A stretch of DNA of 64,000 bases from Chrysogorgia sp. JL179-B06 (GCA_035772405.1 JAYKKM010000018.1:204501-268500), one strand, 5' to 3'. Shown: positions 1 through 10,087, counted from the stretch's first letter. Notes: generated by a model not told the origin, from the letters alone. A program made the numbers and translations.

Positions 1-330
1 TCGAATTTGGGGGCAGTAATAACTGTAGTGGGATTGAGAAAAGGGCATGTGTTACAGCGGGAACGGCCGCAAGAAAATGTTCCCGCTGGTGCCGAGGTAT
101 TTTGTTTAAGGACACTATGTACTAAGGAGTCATGCATGTTTTTATTACGGCGAAAAGATACCAAAGGGTTGTCGGTGAAAATGGCTGACGTCTCGGGATC
201 ATTTTGTAAAATGTGAAAATTCCGATTAATAATATTTTTAACTTTAAAATTGAAAGGATGAAATGTTAGAACTAAAGGAATTTTATAATTTGAAACTCGT
301 TCCAAAGATGGTTCAAGGGCGTCTAAACCT
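1..330 (-). mobile_element. Inverted 3' piece of a Penelope-like element (family I)
   Basis: This stretch is the reverse complement, with a few mismatches, of about 939-1263, which is the linker and start of the GIY-YIG region of the PLE that follows. It runs off the left edge of the window, so its full length is unknown. The inverted match ends at about 330, next to the RT of the forward copy. The open frame on the plus strand here is only the antisense of PLE coding sequence. Confidence 0.85.
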
Positions 331-337
331 CCACAAC

Positions 338-1597
338 CACGTTACTCCGCTTAGCAGAACTAGTGCTTACCCTTAACAATTTTTCGTTTGATGGTGAACA
401 TTATCAACAAATAAGTGGTGTTGCGATGGGCACCAAAATGGGTCCAAGCTATGCTAACTTATTTGTTGGTTATGTTGAAAAACAGATCTTTGAACAATAC
501 ACGGGTCCCTTGCCTGATTTTTTCGGCAGATTTATCGATGACTGTTTAGGAACAGCGTCGTGTTCACGTGTCCTTTTAGAGCAGTTCATCAACTTTGTTG
601 ATGATTTTCATCCTGCTCTGAAGTTCACGTGGGAAATCAGCGAGACCTCTGTGTCGTTCCTTGATATTTTAATTTCGATTAATGGTGATTCGCTGAAAAC
701 GTCGGTCTCGTACAAGCCTACTGACTCCCATAGTTATCTTCTATTTTCATCCTCCCATCCCAACCACACTAAGCAATCCATCCCTTACTCTCAATTCTTG
801 CGTCTTCGCCGCTTATGTAGCGACGACCAAGATTTTCAAGCCAAATCAATGGAAATGAGATCTTTTTTTGTCCAACGTGGTTACCCTATACCAACCTTTT
901 AGACCTCGCCGTTCAGAAAGCTTTTCTCGTCCCCCGTTTAGACGCCCTTGGACCATCTTTGGAACGAGTTTCAAATAATAAAATTCCTTTAGTTCTAACA
1001 TTTCATACTTTCAATTTTAAAGTTAAAAATATTATTAATCGGAATTTTCACATTTTACAAAATGATCCTGAGACGTAAGCCATTTTCACCGACAACCCTT
1101 TGGTATCTTTTCGCCGTAATAAAAACATGCATGACTCCTTAGTACATAGTGCCCTTAAGCAAAATACCTCGTCACCAGCGCGAACATTTTCTTGCGGCCG
1201 TTCCCGCTGTAACACATGCCCCTTTCTCAATCCCACTGCAGTTATTACTGCCCCCAAATTCGACCACACAATCCGTCATGCTTTTTCATGCACGTCCACC
1301 AACATAATTTATTGCATTTCTTGCGATAAATGCCCTAAAATCTACATCGGTGAAACTGGGCGACGCCTTTCAGACAGGTTTGCTGAACATCTTCGTTCCG
1401 TGAGGATCAATGATGGTGACAAACCTGTAGCCCGCCATTTCAACAGCTCCAACCATTTGGTTTCAGACATGAAAGTCTGTGCCATCCTTCCCATCTCCGG
1501 TGGCAACGATAATCGCAAGCGGCAAGAGAAGCGTCTCATTTTTAAACTTGGCACCACACATCCTCTTGGTCTTAACGAACGTTTTTCTTTCATTTAA
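338..1597 (+). pseudogene. PLE family I: RT plus GIY-YIG endonuclease, broken
   Basis: Penelope-like reverse transcriptase with a C-terminal GIY-YIG nuclease; such proteins prime reverse transcription at nicked DNA in the nucleus. The RT begins in mid-palm, so the fingers and motif A are missing. Visible are GVAMGTKMGPSYANLF (motif B), RFIDD (motif C) and SFLDILI further on. The frame stops at 900-902 and continues in another frame (NLLDLAVQKAFLVPRLDAL), so there is a frameshift near 890. An in-frame TAA follows near 1076. The second frame has a Cys pair region (CISCDKC), KIYIGETGRRL, and the downstream R and H of the nuclease, ending at 1597. Family assignment is firm; the copy cannot make a full protein. 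Confidence 0.9.
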
Positions 1598-1990
1598 TTT
1601 CCTAAAAGTTTTTTGTTATTTTAGTTTGCTTGGAACTTTTTATTATTAACTTTCATTCCTTTTCAAGTCTTTGTTTCTATTATTATCGCCTAATCCCCTT
1701 GAATATTGGACCTGTCATTTCTCCCAGCCCCTCAGTCTGCTTATTGATCGACTGTTAAAAATAGCAAATGATTTAACTTTTCCCATCTCATTAATTATTA
1801 GTTAGTTTATTTCCCGTGCATTTGATTGGCTACTTTCTACCTGTGACACCCTTTTGGCATATATATAAGCCCTATATATTTATTTTATTTCATCTCGTCT
1901 TACTCTGATGAAGGGCTCCGCTCGAAACGTCAGTATCTCGTCACTAAATTATTGGCAGTTTACCACCTTTTCACTTTGCTATATATTCAA
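1598..1990 (+). mobile_element. 3' non-coding end of PLE family I
   Basis: Non-coding tail after the nuclease stop. It ends in a stretch repeated elsewhere in the window at about 22679-22812 (minus), 23325-23455 (plus), 28118-28222 (minus) and 43120-43275 (minus), which defines the family I terminus. It contains the hammerhead-like core and then a stretch ending in TGCTATATATTC. Confidence 0.75.
1905..1928 (+). ncRNA. Hammerhead-ribozyme-like core in PLE end
   Basis: CTGATGA and GAAAC are separated by a short hairpin, GGGC-TCC-GCTC. Published work describes minimal hammerhead motifs in PLE terminal repeats. One extra A lies between CTGATGA and the hairpin, so the stem II junction is not textbook. 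Activity cannot be judged from sequence alone. Confidence 0.5.
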
Positions 1991-2064
1991 AACACTGTCT
2001 ACGCAGCACTCTACTTTTTTATAATATATAGTATATATATATATAATTATATATATATAACAAG

Positions 2065-2497
2065 TAATATTTGGCATTTCACTCGATTAAATTACAGGTT
2101 CTAAGGATTTTTGATGAATACATTTTAAGACCAAACCGAGACCAGTTGCGAAAAATGCAACTTCAAGGCCTTCCGGCTGGAATTGAACCCGCGACCCTGC
2201 GATGCTAGTGCAGTGCTCTGACCACTGGCTATCGGAAGCCGTTGCCGAGAGCCTAGTCACGAGTTCTGTATATATGGTGGTGGTAATGCCGGGATAAGAT
2301 TCTGAGTATATTACAAGTAATATTTGGCATTTCACTCGATTAAATTACAGGTTCTAAGGATTTTTGGTGAAGGAAAATTTCGAATTTTAAGACCAAGCCG
2401 GGACCAGTTGCGAAAAATGCAACTTAGAGGCCTTCCGGCTGGAATTGAACCCGCAACCCTGCGGTGCTAGTGCAGTGCTCTGACCACTGAGCATATA
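2065..2497 (-). repeat. Two tandem tRNA-derived SINE units
   Basis: On the minus strand each unit has an A-box-like segment (GCTCAGTGGTCAGAGCA in the better copy) and a B box (GGTTCAATTCC). These are followed by a shared body ending in GAGTGAAATGCCAAATATTA. The second body (about 2245-2065) is joined to the first (about 2497-2310) by a spacer that contains GCATTACCAC and AGAACTCG and is also found near 19460 and 47760. The copies differ by small indels. RNA polymerase III transcription is an inference from the boxes. Confidence 0.75.
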
Positions 2498-2835
2498 TAT
2501 ATATATTCTTTGTTGCTAAATTAAGATCAGCGTCAGCCTCGCCTGATTGGTTAAAAATTTATAAAATTGATCCATCGACGGTGTGAAATTTATGAAATGA
2601 GTGCTTATCACGGTAACAAATAATACGACATTTTAAATAACGTACTTCTCAGCAATGCATAATATCTTTTACTGAAATGGTTGCTAATGTAACCATAATT
2701 CAACGTTGAATCAACTTCTATTTCTTACGTTTAATACACTGTCGATAAAGCTACATAAATCAAATCAAAACAATCTCGTTTTGTGTTGCTCATATTGTAA
2801 CTACTGTATATTACAACAGTTAAATGTTCCTATAG
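2498..2835. other. Unassigned AT-rich sequence
   Basis: A short (AT)n run at the SINE edge, then non-coding sequence with no long frame and no repeat that I recognise. Confidence 0.5.
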
Positions 2836-2950
2836 GTCATCCAGCAACAAGAAACAGAAGAGACTGAAAAGCCAAAAGAAATCGGGAAAAAGGAGATTTT
2901 TTAAAATGAAATCTAATTTTACCGAAAAAGTCAAGAAACCATTTCGGCAT
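2836..2950 (+). CDS. Candidate internal exon, basic peptide
   Basis: Bounded by a possible acceptor (CCTATAG) and a good donor (CAT|GTGAGT). The open frame across it is very rich in Lys and Arg (KKQKRLKSQKKSGKRR, then FTEKVKKPFRH) and enters with one leftover base and leaves in phase 0. It could be a nuclear-localisation-type segment of a host gene. No domain is recognised and no partner exon is identified nearby, so this is weak. Confidence 0.2.
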
Positions 2951-3339
2951 GTGAGTTTTTTCATGCAGATGTATTTTTTAATCTACGCGGGATTTAGTTT
3001 GTCAGCTATAATGTATTCGATAGTTATATTGCAATTTAGCATTCTCGAAAGCTCTTCCCTCCATAGCACTGATATAATGATCTGTGTGAGTCGGGACTAC
3101 TTTATTCCTTTGTAAATAATGACAATGTATCTTTGATTCTTTTGAGATCACTGTGACATTGTTTCGCTATGTATATTTTCAGTTACCAGCAAAACCCAAT
3201 TGATGGCTAGCTAGATGCTCCAAATTCTAACTACTGAGATACACGTTCTGAGACAACAGAGTAAATGTTACGATAAGAGCTGATTTGTAGTGTCGTTATA
3301 TATCTATACTACTTAGGTCTGCGTCGTAGTATATAACAT

Positions 3340-3640
3340 GGCGGTACGAGACCAGTTTCCAAATAATGGTGAAATTTTAGTGATAATTAGGTTTCAAAAA
3401 ATGGGCGCGGTCAAAAAATAAATTAAATGGGAACGGTAAAAAATGGGCACAGTCAATAAAAACCAAAAATGGGCGCGTTCAATTCAAAATTGGTGTGATC
3501 AAAAATGGAAATAAATATATGGAATTATTCTATGGAATAACTATATAGAGTAATTCTATGGAATAATATGATGGAATAATTCTATGGAATAATTTGGTGG
3601 GTTTATTGCTGATAAATAATATATTACCTTTTATGGTAAC
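3340..3640 (+). repeat. Dispersed repeat R1, forward copy
   Basis: Begins near TATAACATGGCGGTACGAGA, continues with several ATGGGCGCGGTC-like phrases, then a run of TTCTATGGAATAA repeats, and ends near ATATTACCTTTT. An inverted copy lies at 9776-10087. No coding potential. Similarity continues weakly to about 3690. Confidence 0.7.
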
Positions 3641-3754
3641 CCATCCATAATGTCCATATGCATAGCTTTTAACTTTTAAATTTTTGATAATTTCTGTATT
3701 AAACTTAATAGTATATATCATATACTTTATCTGGAACCTTGTGCAATATATCAA

Positions 3755-3970
3755 AACAAATCCCTTGGATGTGATGCTGCATGCGTGCAGTACAATGTAC
3801 GCCTTGCCATCTTGATTTTTTCTCACTTTGTACTTGATGGGTCCGGCATGGTCGACACCCACTACTTGAAAAGGGGTCGTTCCCTCCGTCCTGTCTTTGG
3901 GAAGGTTCCCAGGTGGAGGTTGTTTCACTGCTTTTGCTTGGAATTGTCTAACAAATGTCTCTTATCATAA
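3755..3970 (-). pseudogene. BEL/Pao-type integrase fragment
   Basis: The minus-strand frame reads VRQFQAKAVKQPPPGNLPKD, then RTEGTTPFQVVGVDHAGPI and GKAYIVLHACSIT. This is the linker after the zinc-binding region and the start of the catalytic core of a BEL/Pao LTR retrotransposon integrase, including the first core Asp (GVD). It stops after about 70 residues. The rest of the core, the RT and the LTRs are absent, so this is a small relic next to repeat R1. No function is expected. Confidence 0.7.
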
Positions 3971-4089
3971 AAACAGGATAGAGACATTTTATTTATTTCA
4001 TAACTTCCCAGTTAATAATTCATACTTCTAATAGTCTTCATTTTATGTAGCATCTATTTTTTATTCAATAGCATGCACGAGTTTTGAAA

Positions 4090-4320
4090 ATTGCCGCGCC
4101 TGCAATCTCATCGTCTTTGGCTAGCTTATTAAACCATTGTATTTATGACAACGGTACTTTCCCTTCAGTGTGAAAATGTGCTAAAGTTACACCGTTATAT
4201 AAAGGTCAAGGAAGCAAAGAGGATATGAACAACTACCGACCCATATCAGTATTTCCGATACAAAGTTATTGGAAAGACACGTTGCTTTTATAATTACCTA
4301 AAATATAACAATATTCTTTA
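4090..4320 (+). pseudogene. LINE-G, 5' part of RT (split by insertion)
   Basis: The frame reads LLNHCIYDNGTFPSV, a TGA, then KCAKVTPLYKGQGSKED and NNYRPISVFPI, the fingers region of a non-LTR RT of the CR1/L2/Jockey type. It is interrupted exactly at 4320 by the TIR element and resumes at 6421. Read across the insertion with one TTA, the codons continue as NNILYRLQFCFR followed by HSTETAAL, the expected conserved segment. The stop and truncation show it was already dead or has decayed since. Confidence 0.8.
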
Positions 4321-6417
4321 GGGAGCGGTCATTATTTATGGGGTGGTGAAAAGTGGGAAGGCAGGTGGGTCAACGGAATTGGTGGGCGAAATTATTAGTG
4401 CAGCTGGTCAGGTAGGTGTGAAGAAAATGACGGAAATCTGCAATATGGTTGTGGAGGAGGAAAAGATACCGAAGGATTGGGAGCTAAGTACCCTTTTACC
4501 TATATACAAGGGGAAAGGTGACCCAATGGAGTGTGGGGCACATCGGGCTATAAAGTTGCTGGAACATGGGATGAAGGTATTGGAGAGGGTTCTGGAGAGA
4601 AAGCTGAGAGATAAAGCGAATATAGATGGCATGCAGTTTGGGTTTATGCCTGGAAAGGGAACGACAGATGCGATCTTTATGGTTCGGCAGATGCAGGAAA
4701 AATTTGTGGCTAAGAATAGAGCACTATATTATGCATTTGTGGATCTGGAGAAAGCATTTGACAGAATTCCAAGGGAGTTGGTTAGGTGGGCGTTGAGAAA
4801 GCTGGGGGTTGAAGAATGGTTGGTGAAAGCAGTGATGACAATGTATGAGAAAGCAAGAACTGTGGTGAGAACGAAGCATGGGAATAGTGAAGAGTTTGAG
4901 GTGAAGGTTGGGGTCCATCAGGGGTCGGTCCTGAGTCCATTGCTATTTGCATGCGTGATGGAGGCGCTGACGCAAGAAGTTAGAGAGGGTATGCCATGGG
5001 AGTTGTTGTATGCCGATGATCTGGTTTTGATGGCTGAGAGTATTGAGGAGCTTAAGGAGAAAGTGATGCGATGGAAAGAATGCATGGAGGCAAAGGGTTT
5101 GAAGATGAACACTGGTAAGACTAAGGTGATGGTGTCAAGGAAGAATAGTGGTCATGTTGAAAAGTTAGGGAAGTGGCCGTGTAGTATATGTGGGAAGGGT
5201 GTTGGAAATAATTCTATTCGATGCACAGGCTGTAGTGGATGGGTACACAAGCGGTGCTCAGGCGTGAGGGGCTCACTGGCTAGAGTTGTGGATACGTTTG
5301 TTTGTAAGGTGTGTGAAAGAGCAGAGGATGGAGAGGATAGTGACGTAGATGAGAGCATGGATCAAAGTTTTGTTACCTGGGGGATATGCTGAATGGGGGT
5401 GGAGGAGCAAATTCAGCATCTGTGGCAAGGGTACGTTGTGCATGGGGAAAGTTTAAAGAGCTCTCTGGGATCCTGACAAGGAAGGAAGTGTTGCTAAAAC
5501 TGAAGGGGAAGGTGTATGTGGCCTGTGTGAGGAGGGCTATGGTGTATGGAAGTGAGACGTGGGCCATGACTGTGGAGCTGAATAATAGACTGGAGAGGAC
5601 AGAGATGCGGATGGTGCGGTGGATGTGTGGCGTATCGCTGAGGGATAGAGTGTCTAGTGAGGAGCTGAGGGAAAGAATGGGTATTGAATCGGTGTCTGAC
5701 GAGGTAAAGAGGAGCCGATTTAGGTGGCTGGGACATGTGCTGTGGAAAGATGATGGTGACTGGGTGAAGAGGTGTATGTCGCTTGAGGTTGATGGTCAAG
5801 AGGAAGAGGAAGGCCAAGGATGACATGGAGCCACGTAGTGGAGAGGGATATGAGAGAGAGTGGGCTGAAGAGGGAAGATGCACATGATCGTGAACATTAA
5901 TATAAATGTTCAGTTTTAATATAGTAATGTACATTATAGAAAATTTGAAATGAAAACCCTTCTCATATAAACCTTGCACTTAAAAAATTAAGGCAAACCT
6001 AAACAATATATACACATTAATATATGATCTCAGTTATGGCCGAAAGATGACAATGATTATACTGTATAACTAAAAATTGTGTTTATTATAAGTCGTCAAG
6101 TATTCATCATAACTGTTGAAAGAAAGCTCCAACAAGCATAATAGTGACCTTGACGGAGAACTATTAAGAAAAGAAGTGCAACTTAGATCAGGCAGATGGG
6201 CTACAACCTGGCTCACTAGATTTCTGTAAAGTTTAATATAAAGATTTCATGTAAGTTATAAATTTAGCATTTTATGCAGGCGATAGATTTATCTTATTAA
6301 ATATAAAAACTGTTTTTTAAGACTCGATTTTTTCCGTATCAGAAATTGACATAATCCCAACCTTTAAAATTTCGTAACCCCTCCTCAAAAACAACCACCC
6401 CCATAATGACCGCTCCC
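4321..6417 (+). mobile_element. TIR element (TTA duplication) carrying an RT
   Basis: Ends are GGGAGCGGTCATTAT at 4321 and its exact inverse ending at 6417. The match continues as GGGGTGGTG on the left and GGGGGTGGTTG on the right. TTA flanks both sides (4318-4320, 6418-6420) and the LINE-G frame is restored if the element and one TTA are removed. A 3-bp TWA duplication and a GGG start are features of PIF/Harbinger DNA transposons. No transposase is inside. The only coding content is an RT (4343-5823), followed by about 540 bp without genes. The element may be a non-autonomous DNA transposon that received a LINE copy within 25 bp of its tip. Confidence 0.75.
4343..5823 (+). pseudogene. Non-LTR RT with C-terminal PHD-like finger
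   Basis: A LINE-type RT lacking its endonuclease. Residues 1-60 are the fingers (LLPIYKGKGDP), 130-145 motif A (FVDLEKAFDRIPRELV), about 192-206 motif B (VHQGSVLSPLLFACV), 221-227 motif C (YADDLVL), followed by KMNTGKTKVMVS. After it comes a cysteine-rich module at about 278-325: CSIC, CTGC, HKRC, CKVC, spaced like a PHD finger (C4HC3). Around 5375-5385 the frame shifts. The continuation (GGGANSASVARVRCAWGKF, YGSETWAM, FRWLGHVLW) is the usual LINE C-terminal region, ending at 5823. Similar RT-plus-finger ORFs belong to RTE-like LINEs, but the exact clade is not certain. Coding starts only about 20 bp inside the left TIR. Confidence 0.85.
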
Positions 6418-6420
6418 TTA

Positions 6421-7270
6421 TCGCCTTCAATTTTGTTTTCGGGTAATGCATTCCACTGAAACAGCTGCGCTCTCATTCGAATTATAGACCAGCTACTGAT
6501 GGATTTGGACAATAATAATTTTAGTGGATTGATATTTATAGACTAGAAAAAATCATTTGAGCTTATTGATCAAGACATTCTACTCGTTAAACTGAAACAC
6601 TGTAGTCTGAATTCTAACGAACATGCTTTTTTTGCTAACTTTGAAGAGTCATCGTCAATTTGTTGACATTGATGGTCAAAAAACAATGTCCAAGACGATT
6701 ACGCGCGGTGTTCCCCAAGGATCAGTTCTTGGACCATTATTATTTACAGTATTTATTAACGATCGCCCTAAAGCTGTTACAAAATGCATTGTAGACATCT
6801 TTGCTGACGATATGACAATTAGTGCGTCTACTGCCCGGGAACTGGCACCATCTATATACGCTACAGAAACAACTTCAAAATAATGTTGATAAAGTCTCAA
6901 ACAGGACGCTTGTAAACAGGATGATTCTTAATTCCTCTAAAACGAAAAGTCTGTTTGTCACGGAAAACTATTAGCCAACAAGTTTAAAAGTGCGGAATTA
7001 AATATAACTGTTCATGGTTATAAGATTGAATAAGTACTTTCACAGAAACTACTTGGTGTAACTATTGACAATGAATTGAACTTTAACGAACTCGTTGAGA
7101 AAACATGAAAAAAGTTAGCGCAAAGGATTGGAGTCTTGAACAAAATCAAACGATATCTTCCACCCACGGAACTACTATTGTATTATAATGCGATGATTAT
7201 AGACCAACTATGATATACGGGAGCACTATATGGTGTTCATGCTTATCTATAAACTATAGGATAGAGTGTA
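6421..7270 (+). pseudogene. LINE-G, 3' part of RT
   Basis: Continuation of the LINE interrupted at 4320. HSTETAAL lies near 6450, motif A is decayed near 6540, TRGVPQGSVLGPLLF with VFIND is motif B near 6700, and IFADDMTI is motif C near 6800. Past 6880 the frame is shifted several times, but LLGVTIDNELNF-like and YLPPTELLLYYN-like segments remain to about 7270. Stops and frameshifts make it non-functional. Confidence 0.8.
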
Positions 7271-7445
7271 TAAATTGTAGAAGCGAGCTGCGCCTGTCAT
7301 TCTGGATTCTGATACAAGAGAACGTTACTATAGCACTAAATTATTTAAAAAACTAAATTGGTTACCTATATAGGTACTGAAATTAACATCAATAAATTCC
7401 CTTTAACTATATTGTTATTCTAGATAGATAGATAGATAGATAGAT

Positions 7446-7932
7446 AGGTTTATTAAAATTACCTTGATTACAGTATAAAACTGAATTATTAAGGTATTAC
7501 ATCAATTAAAATCTCCAATATTACAACAATATACCTAAAAATATCTTAAATAATATACATTAACTAACTAAAACTATTATTGTAATTAGTGACACTGGCA
7601 TTAATAAAAGTGTTCTTAAAACGGTTAGTTTTACAACGCGGTGTTTTAAAAGTCTGTTTTTTTCTGAGATTCATAGACAAATTACTATCATTATACGGTA
7701 AAAGTTGATGTAATTGTCCGTTTGGTTGAGTCAGAATCTTATTAAAAAACGAGGAACAAAGTTCAGATCTGCGTTGTTGAAGGCTAGAAAGTCCTGATGT
7801 TATTAGGGCTTGTTCGTAAGATACATCATAACCATGGATGATACGCATTACTCTTTTCTGTATTCGTTCCATATTGGTGCTAAGGTATTCTGGCAAACTA
7901 AAATGAAAGACTTGGCAACCGACTGTATACAT
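7446..7932 (-). pseudogene. LINE RT C-terminal fragment
   Basis: The minus frame reads LPEYLSTNMERIQKRVMRII, then ALITSGLSSLQQRRSELC, the conserved tail after the RT domain of CR1/L2/Jockey LINEs. It is followed on the minus strand by a short 3' region and a (TCTA)n tail (7419-7446), the kind of simple-repeat end such LINEs leave. 5'-truncated. Confidence 0.75.
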
Positions 7933-8358
7933 GAAACATAAAAGTCCAGTATCTAGTTATTTTAATTCCATAATAATCGTTTAATTACATATCATAGCTC
8001 ATTCATGTATGTATGCAATGTATGTATGTATGTTGATTTTACCTTGAGGGCCACTAGTTTATAAGTTTACTGTTAAGTGCCAACCTCATTAAATAGGCTA
8101 CAGTGGAAGACATGCACCATTAAAATATATAAGTTTTTTTATTTTATCACAAAAACTAAACTCTATCGCTACAGGTATACGGGATAATGGAACTTGAGTA
8201 AAATTCTTTAAAACGCATAATAAACGGGGTATTTACCGAATGATGATGTTGAAAGAGATTATTAAACGAAATTTAACACGCAAAGATATATTGACATCCG
8301 GCTAAACGACACACCACCAAGTTATGAAATCCACTAAAATTAAATATTAGGTATTATA
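7933..8358. other. Unassigned sequence
   Basis: Non-coding, with a short (TATG)n run near 8010-8030. A degenerate frame with DTPPSYEIH near 8310 could be an upstream part of whatever is encoded at 8571, but this is not supported further. Confidence 0.4.
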
Positions 8359-8367
8359 TATTGAGAT

Positions 8368-8563
8368 TAGCCTCCTCTGCAGGCAACTCATGTGACTTCT
8401 TTTTCCCGAGTCAAATAGCTTCCAAAGCTGTTTTGGCCCTCTTCGTCGACCAAACCCTTCACAATCCCTATACTTCCCTGCAATCCCAGCCAAAACATTG
8501 CACAGCCTTGGAAGCGATTTGACTCTGAAAACGAAGCCACAGAGTTGCCTGCGGAGGAGGCTA
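8368..8563. mobile_element. MITE with 9-bp target duplication
   Basis: 196 bp. Ends are TAGCCTCCTCTGCAGGCAAC and the inverse GTTGCCTGCGGAGGAGGCTA. Flanks are the identical 9-mer TATTGAGAT (8359-8367 and 8564-8572). Subterminal inverted similarity (GAGTCAAATAGCTTCCAA against GAGTCAAATCGCTTCCAA) makes it nearly a full palindrome. A 9-bp duplication fits Mutator-like elements, but the superfamily is not established. Confidence 0.85.
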
Positions 8564-8570
8564 TATTGAG

Positions 8571-8879
8571 ATGGTAAAACGCAGATGTAAGAAACACGAG
8601 ACTATTGATGAGTTAATTGAAGATTTACAATCCGCTGAATCTGATATTAAAAAACGGTGGATAACATCAGAATCACAAGATAATAATGAGCAATTAAGAC
8701 ATGAACTTACTCGATTATCTGATGACGGTAAAATAGACCATTCTGTTAAATATATTAAAAAAGCATCAAATAAAGTTATAAGAAAACTATACAAAGAATA
8801 CGAGGTTAAACAGATGGATCGATCGAACGTGTTCTTAACCGATTTAGTTATTAAATTCGCTAGCTTTTTAGGCGAATAG
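8571..8879 (+). CDS. Unrecognised charged protein, probably decayed
   Basis: 102 residues, rich in Lys, Glu and Asp, predicted mostly helical (IDELIEDLQSAESDIKKRW, SVKYIKKASNKVIRKLYKEY), ending FLTDLVIKFASFLGE. I do not recognise it. The start ATG lies in the 3' copy of the MITE duplication, so it predates the MITE. After the stop, further sensible pieces occur in shifted frames (KRDVECIVSIVTIFLYIKWG, EHVFNHKSNHESDASAKGLL), suggesting a longer protein broken by small indels. It may belong to a large mobile or virus-like element, but nothing around it proves that. Confidence 0.35.
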   Translation: MVKRRCKKHETIDELIEDLQSAESDIKKRWITSESQDNNEQLRHELTRLSDDGKIDHSVKYIKKASNKVIRKLYKEYEVKQMDRSNVFLTDLVIKFASFLGE

Positions 8880-9127
8880 AAGCCATCGAAGACAGTAAAA
8901 TACTAGACGATGAGTTACAAAAGGCAAAAATTAAAAAGGGATGTCGAATGTATCGTATCTATAGTTACAATATTTCTGTATATTAAGTGGGGGTATCACT
9001 GTCGGTGAACACGTATTCAATCATAAAAGCAATCATGAATCAGACGCATCTGCTAAGGGACTGTTAAATAAAGGAAACAACCTCTGAAACCATTTAGATG
9101 ATTCTAGAATGATGAAGAAGGATCTAA

Positions 9128-9546
9128 GGCCCTGTTTACATGAAGAGGATTGACAGTCCAATCGGATCGAAAAACGCGGACGAAGTCAATCCGGGCACAT
9201 GTTTACATGAATCCGTTTGGCAGCAGGCCTCATACCGCGCATGCGTACTTTTTGAGGCCCTGAATACGCGCATGTATATTCAGGCCTCAAAACGCGCATA
9301 CGTAAATTTAACGCATGCGTATCAAGTAATTTTCAAGTCAAACCATATTTACATCAATCAGATTGGCAACATTCAAGTCGATCCTTGCTTGAATCTCAAG
9401 TCAATCCACTCAACTGCGAGGATTGACTTCAGCCATCCGTTTCGATTAGATCGAAAACTTTCAATCTTCTTCATGTAAACACAACAAGGAGAAACAACAT
9501 GGGAGATTTGACTTGAACACTCAATCCACTTCATGTAAACAGGGCC
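9128..9546. mobile_element. MITE with TAA duplication (Harbinger-like)
   Basis: Ends are GGCCCTGTTTACATGAAGAG and an inverse differing at one base. TAA flanks both sides (9125-9127, 9547-9549). 419 bp; internal sequence is rich in GGATTGAC-type and GCGCATGCG motifs and does not encode anything. The open frame across it is not a gene. Confidence 0.85.
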
Positions 9547-9775
9547 TAACTCTCAAGGAAAGTCCCAAGGGAAAGTCACAAAGGGAAAGTCCCAAAGTGC
9601 TATGGACTTATGAGTTCGACTGTTCTTACAAAAAACTGACATATTTTTTCTAAATTGATATTCATGACTTCACGACCCAACTGTGTAACTGTTGTTCTGA
9701 TTTGTTAGAGGATGGTATTAAAAGCTACGCATATGGAAATTGTGAGTTGGGATGTTAATTTTATAATACGTTAGC

Positions 9776-10087
9776 ACAAAAGGTAATATATTATTTATCA
9801 GAAATCAATCCTTTTTGGTGTCATCCACCAAAATATTCTATAGAATTATTCCACCATATTTTCCATCATATTATTCCATAGAATTATTCCATAATTTCCA
9901 CCAAATTATTCCATTGAATTTTGGTTTTGTAATTTCGACCACACCCATTTGGAATTTTTGACCACGGATTTTGATTTTTTGACTGTGCGCATTTTTTACC
10001 GTGCCCATTTTTTGAAACCTAATTATCCCTAATTATTTCACAATTATTTGGAAACTGGTCTCGTACCGCCATGTTATATACTATTCT
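9776..10087 (-). repeat. Dispersed repeat R1, inverted copy
   Basis: Reverse complement of the repeat at 3340-3640, with the same TTCCATAGAATTATTCC series and the end TACCGCCATGTTATATA. The pair lies about 6 kb apart in opposite orientation. Confidence 0.7.

Noticed and set aside
1048..1269. Minus-strand frame over the PLE linker, and its mate at 7-216
   Set aside because: Antisense of the PLE coding region; its duplication reflects the inverted PLE copy, not a gene family.
4343..5823. A retron, group II intron or telomerase-type RT
   Set aside because: Motif order, QGSVLSP and the C-terminal region fit non-LTR retrotransposons.
5494..5979. 161-codon minus-strand frame rich in His and Pro
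   Set aside because: Antisense shadow of the RT C-terminal region on the plus strand.
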